Shown: one piece after another, positions 13,440 to 25,700 of the stretch
How the letters are laid out: every line of letters begins with the position of its first letter
Numbering within the stretch: the stretch's first letter is position 1
DNA from: Epiperipatus broadwayi
Lineage: Eukaryota > Onychophora > Udeonychophora > Euonychophora > Peripatidae
Assembly: GCA_028023455.1 (NCBI GenBank)
Contig: JAQFVV010006215.1
Coordinates: 4,883,230-4,947,229, forward strand
DNA length: 64,000 bases
Direction: 5' to 3'
Notes under the pieces: generated by a model
Seen by the model: only the letters and a program-made list of their open reading frames with translations
Databases searched by the model: none
Told to the model about the DNA's origin: nothing
Program-made: the position numbers and the translations under genes

Positions 13440-13930
13440 CTTGGTTTTTAAAAATGGAATTTAATGAAGAAAATGATAGGGAAGTACTCGAAGAAGAAAG
13501 CCTTATTTCTTTCAAAAATCTCCAAGTAAGTAGAAAGGGAAAGGAAGCAATAGAGATGGCAAGTGATGATGATGATGATGATGGAGATAATGAAAGAAAA
13601 TAGAGAAAAACAAAATCAGCAGGTAATGATGAAAGAAATGTGTTGAATTACAGAAAGGGGAAATCAAAACCAACAAGAAATGAAACAAAGTCAGCAGGCA
13701 ATGTTGGAACAATTCAGGAGGCCATAGAGAAAAATTTGATGAAAGAAATTCAGGAAGTAGAGAAGATAGTTAAGGTGGTAAAAGAAGATGTGAGTAAAGT
13801 TAGGGATGAGTAAAGTCAAGATAGTGTTAGGGCAGATAATATGGAAACAAAGATAGTACAGATAGAAGAGATGTGCCAGGATTGTATACAGATGGATAAA
13901 ATAACACAAGATCAGTTAGAAATACTAAAT
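13440..13930 (+). pseudogene. decayed acidic coiled-coil open frame
   Basis: Purine-rich plus-strand sequence that translates, with stops and frame changes, into Glu/Lys-rich heptad-like peptide (for example EKNLMKEIQEVEKIVKVVKE), an Asp run from (GAT)n near 13567, and a Gln/Met-rich patch near 13680-13715. This composition is common in Gag or ORF1 proteins of retroelements, and also in nuclear scaffold proteins. It is continuous with the YLPM1-like segment that follows, so it may be part of the same retrocopy or a different element joined to it. Confidence 0.4.
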
Positions 13931-13959
13931 GATAGGAGCATCCAGAAGGAAATAGAAAT

Positions 13960-14410
13960 GGGCATAGTGTTTTGAGAAAGCTCTTTAGTGATGTGTAGTA
14001 AAATGACAGCTGTTATAAAGAAGGATATGGTGTTTAATGTGTGTTGGATTTTCTGATTTAAAAAATGAAAATGGAAAAGATGGTGCTAGCAAAATCTATG
14101 CAATATTTATTGGTGACACTGTATAATAGGGATTCTCTTCATTTACTATTGTTGATGTTATCAGTAATAATGTGAGACACTTTGAAGAAATGTGGAGGGT
14201 TGTTGAACAAAAGGGCCTTCAGGTGTACCTTGTAGAAATGACAGGAGATGCTGCTTCTTGTTCTAAAAGAAATACTCATAATCATTCAATGAGTGAAATA
14301 TCTAAAACTATTACCTCCTAGGAAATGAAAGATTCTGCAGAAGATAGCAGCAAGATTAAAGTAGATGATATTTGAACACAAATCGGACAGATTTTCAAGA
14401 AAAAGTTTAA
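13960..14410 (+). pseudogene. YLPM1/ZAP3-like C-terminal kinase-domain pseudogene
   Basis: Around 14128-14310 the plus strand translates to a segment containing VDVISNNVRHFEEMWRVVE and then QVYLVEMTGDAASCSKRN. This matches the pattern I know from the C-terminal P-loop kinase-like domain of YLPM1 (ZAP3): GFF-F-IIxD-x-NxRVRHFxxFW, VYLxEMxxDxxxCxxRN, then a late acidic 'LDI' region. The copy has in-frame stops, a frameshift just before 14135, and a degraded P-loop end, so it cannot make protein. Upstream peptides resembling the LDDYF part are visible but damaged. No introns are apparent across the domain, which favours a retrocopy. It lies between the two direct repeats at 11169 and 14569. Confidence 0.55.
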
Positions 14411-14568
14411 GAGAGAGTTTGGTAGTTATAGGGGGGGGTGATCAAAAATAGTCTCAATCTCACTAGATAAAGGATTTCTGTGTGGGTTTAAATCTTTTTT
14501 AAAAAAGGAAAAAATAGGTCGAATTTTTTTTCTTTTTTTTTTTGAGGCATGATGGAGCAGTTGAACCG

Positions 14569-14746
14569 GAGACTTTTCTCCACTTCAAAAATCATCCCTT
14601 CTAAAATCAAAACTAAAATTTATATCTATAAAGATTTTAAAATGGAAGAGAAAATTTTATTTAAAATTTGTATTTTATTTTTTTTTTTGTTTGTAAATAT
14701 ACATGCCATAACACGTACTCAATTATATTTTGAAATCATAAAAATA
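14569..14746. repeat. copy 2 of a ~185-bp dispersed repeat
   Basis: Direct-orientation partner of 11169-11360. A 67-codon plus-strand frame starts 20 bp upstream of it and runs through it, but the matching frame is not kept in copy 1, so I do not call it a gene. Confidence 0.8.
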
Positions 14747-14755
14747 TGTTGAAGG

Positions 14756-15698
14756 GCTTGTGGTCCTTTTTGCTGACTTATGATCCCATTCCATAGGAGC
14801 AGGAAATACTGTCTGTCTCTGATGGTCAGTAAGAAATAGGCTTATTTCACCCAAGTATCATGTGATCCTGCCTGTAGCGGATCTCATACTACATTTACTA
14901 ATTACACCAATATATCCAATCGATTAACCCAACTACGAAACAAATAACCTAATATTTACCCTCCCTTAAACTAACATAACTTTACAAATCTATGCAGCCA
15001 TTCACGCCTGACTTAAATTTAACATTTATTAAAAGTTGTTTAACAAAAAAAAAAAGTCATAATAAAAACCTAAAAGAACGAAAAATAAATTAATGGAAAT
15101 GATTTTTTTAAAAAAAATACATTCAATAAAATAATTAATAAATAATTTAGTCAGACAGGAAAATCTACTTCTATTTAAATATTGAGAAGTTTAGAATTTA
15201 GAGTTCTTATTGTTTTCAAATTAATGTTCATTAGAGTTCATAAAGTTCTTATGGTTTTAGAAAAGTTAATCCTTTATAGTTTCTTGCAATTTGGGATCCA
15301 GTGTTAATTTCCCCGATGTCCTGTAGTCCGCAAAATAGGAAAACGATTGGTCATTTCTTTTTTTTTTAAGCAAAACTGAAGGGATTGAAGAGTGCATCTT
15401 TTCAATCCCTACTCCTTCAAATAGCACACCTCTGCTTTCACATCTCTTCCTTCTTTTTTTTAAAATTATTTTCAAACTTTTCCTTTTATTGTAAACTTTT
15501 GGATCCAATGAACATTACGTCATGACAATGATGGTCTTTTCATTGAGGTCCATTTCCCGAGGGATTTCTTTTATTGGCCATCCTGTTCCCATTGCTTTTT
15601 CTCTCCTATCTGACCTTTAATTATATATTTTGAAATGCCCAAAGGCTAGTTCACTTGGACTAATTAAAATAATCATTTCCATTTTATATAATAGAATT
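14756..15698. other. intergenic DNA; one unrecognised 80-codon minus frame
   Basis: A minus-strand frame at 15266-15508 is Lys/Arg-rich and lacks an ATG. It has no recognisable motif and may be chance or decayed. The rest is AT-rich with poly-A/T runs. The patch at 14760-14900 has ordinary GC but no readable coding sense. Confidence 0.4.
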
Positions 15699-15878
15699 AA
15701 TATTTACCGAGGCTGTAACCTCGAGAATATGCGTGTAAAATGCGATAGTAGGGACCTCTATAGGTGTTTAACCACAAGCTTACACTATGGAAGAAAAGTT
15801 TGTGGTTAAACACCTGTAGAGGTCCGTACTATCGCATTTTACAGGCATATTCTCGAGGTTACAGCCTCAGTAAATATT
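15699..15878. repeat. long hairpin (foldback) element, ~80-bp arms
   Basis: Left arm 15699-15778 and right arm about 15799-15878 are close inverted copies (for example TACCGAGGCTGTAACCTCGAG and its complement), with a loop of only ~20 bp. The termini read AATATTTAC ... GTAAATATT. This is the shape of a MITE or foldback transposon. A related phrase (AGTAGGGACCT) recurs once at 19617. Confidence 0.9.
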
Positions 15879-16351
15879 ATTTACGTAATCAATGTGCATT
15901 TAATAAATTTATAATTACAATAGAACTAATTAAATTTATACATTCTTAAAGATATATTTTTATCTTTAATCTTGTAAGTTTTTGTTGATTTTTTAGTCTT
16001 AAAACTTTTTCTTTTTTTTAATAAAGTTTTCTTTTAATAATTTTTCATCTGTGCGATTTTATATATATACAAGTTTAAGATGAATTAATTTTCAATTTTT
16101 AATTCTTTTGTTTTTACTGCTAACTTTTATTTTTAATTTTATTTATATTTATTAGAATGTAACGGCATGTATGACCATGACACTTGATTAAATTATATAA
16201 ATTTACTGTTCTATCTGTTCTCTTATTACTAACTCATATAATGCTACTGTTATATATATATCTGGTAAAATGAAAATTCACACAGAAAGGGTAGTTTTTT
16301 AATAATGTTTGACTTTATTACTACCTAGCATGCTTTCGATATATTTATAAG

Positions 16352-16560
16352 TATATTGTTTATATTAAACTTAATGTAATTAGAAGGGACTTGAACTCAG
16401 ACTTTCAAGCTTTCTACATCTGTGCACTCGATCTTATACAACCAAAACACATGACCACATACATATAAAAAAATATGTGGTCATGAATTTTTGTTCTATA
16501 AGATGGAGTGCATAGCTGTAGGGAAATTGAAAGTCTGAGTTCAAGTTCCTTCTATATGCG
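16352..16560. repeat. MITE-like hairpin, same family as 47525-47985
   Basis: Arms 16382-16460 and 16473-16553 are inverted copies around CATGACCACATACAT ... ATGTGGTCATG. The outer left flank (TATTAAACTTAATGTAATTAGAAGG) is also shared with the element at 47525, so the family end extends beyond the hairpin. The interior found in the 47.5-kb copy is missing here, so this is an arms-only derivative. Confidence 0.85.
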
Positions 16561-16953
16561 TAAATTGAAATATATATTTTATGGCTATAAAACTGGCACA
16601 CAATTGTTTATCACTAGAGCAGTTTTAAAAGAAAAAAATTTTAAATAATTAAATAGATTTTAAAGTAATAATATTTAAAATATTATATGCTAAGTTAACA
16701 GATGCACACATATATATAAAATACTAGATGTATGTGAGTAAATGTGGATTCAATGTATAAGTTAAAATAATTTTTATTATAATAAATACTAAATTTTTAG
16801 TTTAGAAAATAATTTTGCTTTAAAAGAACAAAAAAATGTTTTGAAATTTAGTTTTTAAAAAATAATTTTCATGAAGGATAATAGATTTAATCCTATTTTT
16901 AAAATCAGTAGGATTGATAAGAGTTATAAATAATGTTTTTGTTTTTTAAACTA

Positions 16954-18955
16954 GAATCATAGATCACAAGACCCTATCTCTTAAGCTTGTAAGTTATAAA
17001 CAATGAGGATTGCCAATTCATCTACAAGCTTTGCTTAGTCAGAGCCAGCACTTCAAATATCTCTGTCAGGAACCCCTTCCCAAACCCCTGACCATGGTTT
17101 TGTGCTTTGGCACTCCTGGTGTCAGGGTAGGTTCGGAACTAGATCTAAGAATACCAACCCAAAGCCAAGCACTTATCTAAAAGTTATCTATTGAGAGGAA
17201 AATCTGAAATTTTCAGACATCTACATGTCTTCAAACCCAGCTATCCAACTCAAATAGCTATATGGGACTGATAGATCTTCAGCCATACCATATATTAGTA
17301 CTCTTAGCAATAAAAAATTGCATAAGACTTATGGCAGAGAATATAAATAGTCAAAATAAGAGTCATAGATCACATGACCCTATCTCTTAAGCTTGTAAGT
17401 TATAAACAATGAGGATTGCCAATTCCTCTACAAGCTTTGTGGTAAATGCTTAGCCAGAGCCAGCACTTAAAATATCTCTGTCAGGAACCCCTCCCCAAAC
17501 CCCTGACCATGGTTTCATGCTTTGGCACTCCTCAGAGAAGTGTCAGGGTAGGTTCAGACACTAGATCTAAAAATACCAACCCAAAGCCAAGCACTTATCT
17601 AAAAGTTATCTATTGAGAGGAAAATCTGAAATTTTCAAACATCTACATGTCTTCAAACCCAGCTATCCAATTCAAATAACTATATGGGGCTGATAGATCT
17701 TCAGCCATGCCATATATTAGTAGTCTTAGCAATATAATAATACTTATAGCAGAGACTATAAATAGTCAAAATAAGAGTCATAGATCACATGACCCTGTCA
17801 CTTAAGCTTGTAAGTTATAAACAATGAGGATTGCCACTTCCTCTACAAGCTTTGTGATAAATGCTTAGCCAGAGCCAGCACTTCAAATATCTCTGTCAGC
17901 AACCCCTCCCCAAACCCCTGACCATGGTTTCATGCTTTGGCACTCCTCAGAGAGGTGTCAGGGTAGGTTCAGACACTAGATCTAAAAATACCAACCCAAA
18001 GCCAAGCACTTATCTAAAAGTTATTTATTGAGAGGAAAATCTGAAAAATCAGACATTTATATGTCTTCAAACCCAGCTATACAACTCAAATAGCTATATG
18101 GGACTGAAAGATCTTCAGCCATACCATATATTAGTAGTCTTAGCAATATAAAATTGCATAAGACTATTTATAGTCTCTGCCATAAGTCTTATGCAATTTT
18201 ATATTGCTAAGACTACTAATATATAGTATGGATGAAGATCTATTAACCCCATATAGCTATTTGAGTTGGATAGCTGGGTTTGAAGACATGTAGATGTCTG
18301 AAAATTTCAGATTTTCCTCTCAATAGATAACTTTTAGATAAGTGCTTGGCTTTAGGTTGGTATTTTTAGATCTAGTGTCTGAACCTACCCTGACACATCT
18401 CTGAGGATTGCCAAAGCATGAAACCATGGTCAGGGGTTTGGGGAGGGTTCTTGACAGAGGTATTTTAAGTGCTGGCTCTGGCTAAGCATTTATCACAAAA
18501 CTTGTAGAGGAATTGGCAATCCTCATTGTTTATAACTTACAAGCTTAAGAGATAGGGTCATGTGATCTATGACTCTTATTTTGACTATTTATAGTCTCTG
18601 CTATAAGTCTTATGCAATTTTATATTGCTAAGACTACTAATATATAGCATGGCTGAAGATCTATCAGCCCCATATAGCTATTTGAGTTGTATAGCTGGGT
18701 TTGAAGACATGTAGATGTCTGAAAATTTCAGATTTTCCTCTCAAGAGATAACTTTTAGATAAGTGCTTGGCTTTGGGTTGGTATTTTTAGATCTAGTGTC
18801 TGAACCTACCCTGACACTTCTCTGAGGAGTGCCAAAGCACAAAACCATGATCAGGGGTTTGGCGAGGGATTCCTGACAGAGATATTTTAAGTGTTGGCTC
18901 TGGCTAAGTATTTATCACAAAGCTTGTAGAGGAATTGGCAATCCTCATTGTTTAT
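16954..18955. repeat. cluster of five ~400-bp units, three forward and two reversed
   Basis: Units start with a conserved segment (AGTCATAGATCACATGACCC) at about 16954, 17361 and 17776. After a sharp turn near 18165 two reversed units follow (about 18164-18576 and 18577-18955). Units are highly similar to one another and slightly GC-richer than the surroundings. The last reversed unit lacks its outer ~40 bp. The arrangement makes a ~2-kb imperfect palindrome with a short centre. I find no open frame conserved between units. It could be a satellite-like repeat that inverted during replication, or a foldback transposon expanded by tandem duplication. Confidence 0.92.
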
Positions 18956-21598
18956 GTAAATAATAATAAAAATAAAATAATCATTTAGTTAATATATGTT
19001 TAAATCATTTAGATTTTTTATTGCTAAGAAAAACTAAAGTGTTTAAAAAAGAACATTTTATCCTACATTTATTCTTGTTTCCTTGCAATCTTGCTTACTT
19101 TTAGCTTAATCCTGCTGCATACTGGCATCGATTAACCATTGGTAAAAAAAAATCAGTTGACATTGAGGGTTAAATCATTCACTGATAGTGAGATTCATGT
19201 TCTCAGGACAAATTTCAATTTTCAGTACATGTCAACATTATATTTCTGTGCTTAACAGAAAATAATGTCTGTATTACAATCAATTTTACAATCTCTTGAC
19301 TTTAATTGCAGCTACTGTAAGAAAAGTTTGTAATGCCAAACTTATGAATGTTAATATGTCCATGAAATGCTTTGCAAGTTCTCTCCATATTAAATGAAAT
19401 TTGCCTAAAGGTATCTATAAAAGATTTTTCTAAAAATTATAATAATTTGAAATTAATCTTCACATTTGTAAGTCATTCAGTCAGCCATCAATCAATTTCT
19501 ATTGTCAGCTACCAAAATATAATAATAGAAAAATCCATAGTAAAAATTGCATAATTGTATTAAAGTAATATTTATTAAGGTTATAACTTTAAAACTATGC
19601 ACCTGAAAAAGTGACAGTAGGGACCTGTACTAATCAAAAATTTATAAAAATCCAGCATGCATTTTAAATGGTAATAAATATTAATGAAATTCAACCAAAA
19701 TTTATGATGGACCCATGAAACATTAAGTGTAAGTAATTTTGATTATTTTTAGAGAATTAAATTTATTAATCCACAGTAAGATAATTATATTGTTTTCTTG
19801 CATATAATGTTATTTAAATTTATATATTAATGTAGTATTATTTTTTAGAAAAAGAGAACAAATTTCTATTTACCGTTTAAAATTAAATATGATGCTTTAA
19901 TTAATATGTCATATTAATACAATTTAATGGCAAATACAATTTAATGGCATTTTGCATTCAATTTTCTGGCTGTTGTTAATTTAGAAAAGAAGAATAAAAG
20001 TAGCATTCCTAAAACGACTAAATTGTAATAAATCACTATTTTAAAATAATTTGGTAAAAACTTAAAAGCTAAATTATTATCTTTTAAATAAGTCAACAAA
20101 TATAATTGAGAAATCAGAGTATGTCCCTATTTATGTATAAATATTTTACAGGAATAATGATAAGGAAAATTCAAATTAATAAATTTATTACAAATTAATC
20201 AAAGTTTAAGCCAGCTGATAAAAAAAATTATACTAATGAAAATTATTTTATCAACATACAGTATATTTTATATCTGTAGTTTTAATGCTTATGCCAAAAA
20301 TAATAAATGAGTAGAAGTGGATTATAAGATAGAATTTAGAGTTTGTAACAATGAACATGGATTTATTTATATTTATCTATATGTGATTCATTGTTTTAGG
20401 AAGTTATCTCATTTAGTATTGGGCTGACAAGACAGAATAGCCTGTCTATTTTAACAGTCAAATGTAAATTTTTGAAGTTTAAGCATTAGGGACCATGTTT
20501 TAAACAATCAAGATATCCTGAACATGTGGCTATTGCCCTAAATGAAGTTAATGTTAATAAGTTGGTCTCCATTCTTTTTAATGAATATTAAATAAATAAG
20601 GAATAATATAATTTGCACATGAGACAATCAAATCTTTGAATATATGATATCAATCATTTTATTTTATTACTAAACATGTAAAGAAAATCTGAGTTTGTTA
20701 AAGTTAATGCTAAATTTAAATATGTTCAATGTCTTATTTTGCAGAATATAAGCTTCACATCACCATCTATAAAAGGTTTTGGTACCAAGGTTTTTACAAC
20801 TAATGTACAAAATATTGCCATAATTATTGATTATACATAAAATTAATATTAGTTTTACTTTCTTGAATGAATTTCCTTACTCAAATACTTATTTATATAA
20901 ATGTTATTTGCAAATACTATTTCAAGTTTTAAATGAAAAATGTATGTTGTTTCACATTATTAGTTCATCATGCATACCAGAATTTAAATATATAATCAAG
21001 TAATGAAATGTTGTAAAATAGTGCATAGTTAATAAAGATGATGTCTTAAGTTTGAATCCAGATATTATTGTAACTGTTCTTTTTTGTTGTCTTGTGTTTA
21101 TTTTATAAATAAATTTTTTATTAAACACTTTTTTTAACTTAGAAACTCTATTTGTTTGTTTGTTTGTTTGTTTGTTTAGGTATTTCTATCAAATGAATTT
21201 CTTTCAAATTTTGTACATGTATTAGAAATTGATGACAATGCAGTATGACAATACAGTATTTCATGGTTGTCTAGTCATTTGTTTAATGTAATGCTGTTGG
21301 TGGAATGAATTTCAAATACATTGATATCATTTCAGTAATTTTTAAATGTTGCACAAAGCTTGCACTAAAACGTGATAATGATAAATTAAAATAGAAATAA
21401 AACAAATTTTAAATTCTTTTTATTGTAAAATTGCTTTTTAAAAACAAAACAATTGAAATTCATTTTTATTACATGTAAATTACACAGTCTTCTTTGTTTT
21501 AAAATTTTAATAGAAATAATTATGACAAACATCAGAATAGTAAAAAGTGAAAAGCGATATATATAAAAAATATTTTATAATACTTTTACTTACTATGA
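18956..21598. other. AT-rich DNA, no gene recognised
   Basis: Contains a (TTTG)n run near 21148-21177 and no supported exon or element. Short open frames are not conserved or motif-bearing. Confidence 0.5.
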
Positions 21599-21823
21599 AT
21601 TAAAAAGCCAAAAATAGTTGTTTTTTTCCAACCACAATTTGGTATTTATATTTAATTTGAAATAAAAAGCATGGAGTATCCAGAAATTAAATAACTGAAT
21701 CACTCATTATTACAACTAATGATTGCATTAATTAATTTTTATATGATCATACTTTTATTTCAAATAAATATAAAACCCAAATTGTGGTTAAAGAAAACAA
21801 TTATTTTTAGCTTTTTAATGCAC
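21599..21823. repeat. MITE-like inverted repeat, ~75-bp arms
   Basis: ATTAAAAAGCCAAAAATAG at 21599 is mirrored by CTATTTTTAGC... at the right end, and the match continues inward through ACCACAATTTGG and ATTTGAAATAAAA. Total length is ~225 bp with a ~70-bp centre. It is non-coding and differs in sequence from the 16.4-kb family. Confidence 0.85.
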
Positions 21824-22528
21824 TGTAAATAAAAGTGTTTATTATAAAATAGTTTTATATGTATTATTTTATTATATAAATTATTTTGAATAGCTTAATT
21901 ATTTGATTTATTTATATAATGCCTCAAAAGTAATAAGATACTTAGTGAACATATGTATTAGTTTGGGCTATGAAAAGGAATGTATAAATCAGGACAATAA
22001 GAATTATTATTAGAGTATAGAATTATTAAATACTACATTCAAGAAAATAAACTAGAGGAAGAGATTTGAACTTTATGCCTTGAATTTCAGGTTCTTTTTA
22101 AACCTGGTGCACCCAACAGGAAGATGATAATGGTGTAAATTTAATGAACCAAAAGAGCAAAGTAATCAAACTTTATTGATCTCTGATAAACATTCCTAAC
22201 TGTTATTAAAATTGTAACTGTATTACTAGAATTGGAATCAACTGCAATTATATATACATTGTTGTTTATATCTTCTTGAGCAATAAAATATATTATAATA
22301 GTATGGATGGTGGGAATCCATTTGATAATGCTCCGAATTAGTTTTAAAAAAAATAAACATAAATTTTTCTCCCCTTTTCTTATCCCACCCTCTTTTTTAA
22401 AAGCATATACCTTCAGGATTGGACTGGCTAATCCTTGCAATATATATACTCTCAATTCAAAGCATAAGATAAAAAATTTTGAGAGAAAAAAATGGACTGT
22501 TTTATCTCTTTTACCTAAATTCATTTAT

Positions 22529-22731
22529 ATAGGCCAATATATGTTTTAGATTATCTTAATATTATATAGTTGATGATAACATTAAATTAGTATTGTTTTC
22601 TTTAATGCAATTTTATTTACCACAATTATATAGGCAAATATATGTTTTAGATTATCTTAATATTATATAGTTGATGATGACATTAAATTAGTATTGTTTT
22701 CTTTAATGCAATTTTATTTACCACAATGTAG
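22529..22731. repeat. 101-bp tandem duplication
   Basis: ATAGGC(C/A)AATATATGTTTTAG to ATTTATTTACCACAAT occurs twice head to tail with about three differences. A recent local duplication. Confidence 0.92.
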
Positions 22732-25700
22732 TTTTCAAAAATAGATTTACAGATGACATAATGCTATCTCAAATCAATATCTGAGATTCTGATTATTTTA
22801 TTATGAACTTAATAGATAATTATTTTTTCACATTTCTGTGCAATCTATTTTTTAATTCCAAGATATTCCTATCTTACTCACTTATTAATTGTGCATGCAA
22901 TAATCAACAATAATATTCTCATTGAGGAAAACATAAATAATATACTTTATACATGATGTCATAAGTATATTGTATACTATACTACCAATTTACATTAGAT
23001 TTAGTTTAAATTAAAATAAAAATTAAACATATTCTTGTATGTTAAAGAGCTATAATGTATAGAGTAAAATTATGCTGGTAATCTACCATCAATGTCTTTA
23101 ATTTTTGAAGATTTTAATAGCCAATTAACAATAATAGTCTATAAAGTAAAATTAATATTATTAATCTACTATCAAAAATTTTAATCTATATTACCATTAA
23201 AGATTTTATTAGCAAATTAATAATAAAATATTTATTTAAGAGAACAAAGTATATTTGAAATATTTTAAAAGTAAGATTTAATATTACATGGTGTAATCAC
23301 TATTCCATGATAATATTTAATAAAACTGGAAATTATAAGTTACAACAAACTTTATTTAAAATACACAGGGTATCTTTGGAAACACAGAAATTATAGGAAA
23401 AGTCTTTTCCCCCATCACTTTTATAAGCATATATAATAGGCAATGTGTAGATTATCCTAAAGAGAAGACATCTGTTGAAAAAGAATCAAAGCTGTAGCAA
23501 ACTGGTCAATTCTGGAGAATTGGAAAATCCAAAAGATTAAGAATTAAAGATAAATATTAACATAATCAAAACAAATATGTGTAAAAAGGAAATAAATTGC
23601 AATTACATATATTACCTTCTAAAAAGGAATTTAGTGATACTCAATTGGGAAAATTAAAAAAATAATCAATGTGTCATTATCATAGTAATGTAATCATGCC
23701 CATATTATAGAAGTCCAGTTTTCATTTTAATCATGAGTATTTTCCAATTCATCACCAGTGAAACTTAATGCATAATACTCATTATCTAGTTTATGTCTTG
23801 CTTATAAAAATCCTAGTGAAGACCATTACATATGTTTTGCAACAGTTTAATTCAAAATAACAATTTAGTAAGAGAGAGAGAGAGATTAATCATAATAATA
23901 AAAGAAAAAAAACAAGTGTTCTATTATTTACTTAGTTTTACTTTGAGATAGCTAATTCACATAATTTTGTTAAAAATAGGTATATAATAGTTGTTAAAAT
24001 AATAAAGTACAATTTTTATGTTAACTATGGATTTGAAACCTGGTCATGAGAAGATTGGAAGTGTAAATGTGCATGTAGAATAAATATACACACAAACAAA
24101 TTAATTTTATTATTAAAAAAATAATAGTATTATTAATGTTTAATTTAGGTAATATAAAAAAATTAAAAAAGGGAAAAAATAAAACATTCTGACTAATTAT
24201 TATTGTTTTAACTCATTTAGCAGCAAACTCCATCTTTCTATTTTGAATAGGCTCCAATGAGAAAATTCTACATAGACCTCCATATATGAACATTTTATTT
24301 TTACGATTAAACCTTTTTTGTATATAATATATTGATAAGCTTAACATTATTTATTACAAATGCAAGTTTTCAAATGATAGACATTTTAAAAGTTAATATT
24401 TGTTGTTTTAAAACTATGAAAACAAATTTCTAAGTGGAGTTTTTATTTATCACAATATATTTTGGTATCATTGGACAAATTTATCTAATCAAAAAGTTAG
24501 TAGAACAAAAGAAAAAAGAAAACTGTTTTGTTTTTTTTTTTGGGGGGGGGGGGCTGGTGCCTTTTGTAATGAAGTGTTTCGGGGTTTTTTTTTTTTAATT
24601 TTTGATTGAAACATTTAATTTACTATTAGAAGAATAATTGAAATTGGAAATAAAAAGACAATTGCGAGGGGGTACTTTTGATTAAACATTTAATTTAGTA
24701 TTATAAGAATAACGTTATTCTTCTACTAGTAAATTAACACATTTTAACAAAAAAATTTTAAAAAGCACAAAAAACGTTTTTTTAATTTAGAATGCTAACA
24801 ATAACATAAATTTTCCAAAGTAAAAAAAAAGACAGGCCCAGAAATGTTATATTATTAGGTTTTTGAAGAGAAACAGTATCATCAACATTATTTAAATGAA
24901 GATAAATTTAGTGTTAGTTATCATCAAAGAAAGAAAAATAATAATAATAGTAAAGATATTATTTATTGTTATTAAAATTGTAAAAAATAATTCTTTATCA
25001 TGTGACAAAGGCAATTTTTCTTTGGCAAGTAGAAACAGACTCTGTTTTGCCATAATAAACTTTTTAAACGTTGTCTTTTTAAAAATAAATGTTTTCAAAT
25101 AAAATATTTTCTGTAGTCGTAATTTTTTGGTTTAAAATAAATATTTTACAAAAATATTGCATAAATACCCTTTAATTCATAAATAAATCACTAAAAACTA
25201 CAATTTTTCTACTAATTGGCCTCAGACTCAAATACTCAACCAATTAAAAATTTTCATTTCTATTAGCATTTAGCCCACATTTCTTGTGACATTATCATAA
25301 AAATAGGCTATTGTCAATCAGGAAAAATGCCAGTGTCATTGTTTAAAAGATTTTTTTTTTCAATTAATAATTATAAAATTGTAACTACAGAAACAAGCAA
25401 CTGTTGATGTAAATAGGCTTAAAACAATGTAGATAAGACATAGTGATTGCAATGATGTTATAAGACCCAAAACCCACAAAATCTGCATGATGTTGTCATT
25501 GCTTTCATTTTAATCCATTAAATAATATTAATATATAAAATTTTATTTTTACTTTCAATAATTAGTTATGTTGAATAAAACACTGCATTGGAATGCTGGA
25601 AAATTTTAGTTTTTAATAATGTGCTATATGAGTAAGGTGGGATGGAAAATGATATAGAATAATCTACACTTATAGTGAAAAGTAGCAGAAAAATTTTGTG

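Noticed and set aside
16954-18955. Regular repeats considered as a CRISPR-like array
   Set aside because: Units are ~400 bp, partly inverted, without unique spacers, in animal DNA.
22141-22549. Overlapping plus and minus frames of 80 and 127 codons
   Set aside because: Low-complexity AT-rich sequence, no motif, no splice context; one shadows the other.
23470-23535. Peptide resembling the Gypsy RT/RNase H linker
   Set aside because: Only about 18 residues match and no neighbouring motif was found, so I do not call an element.
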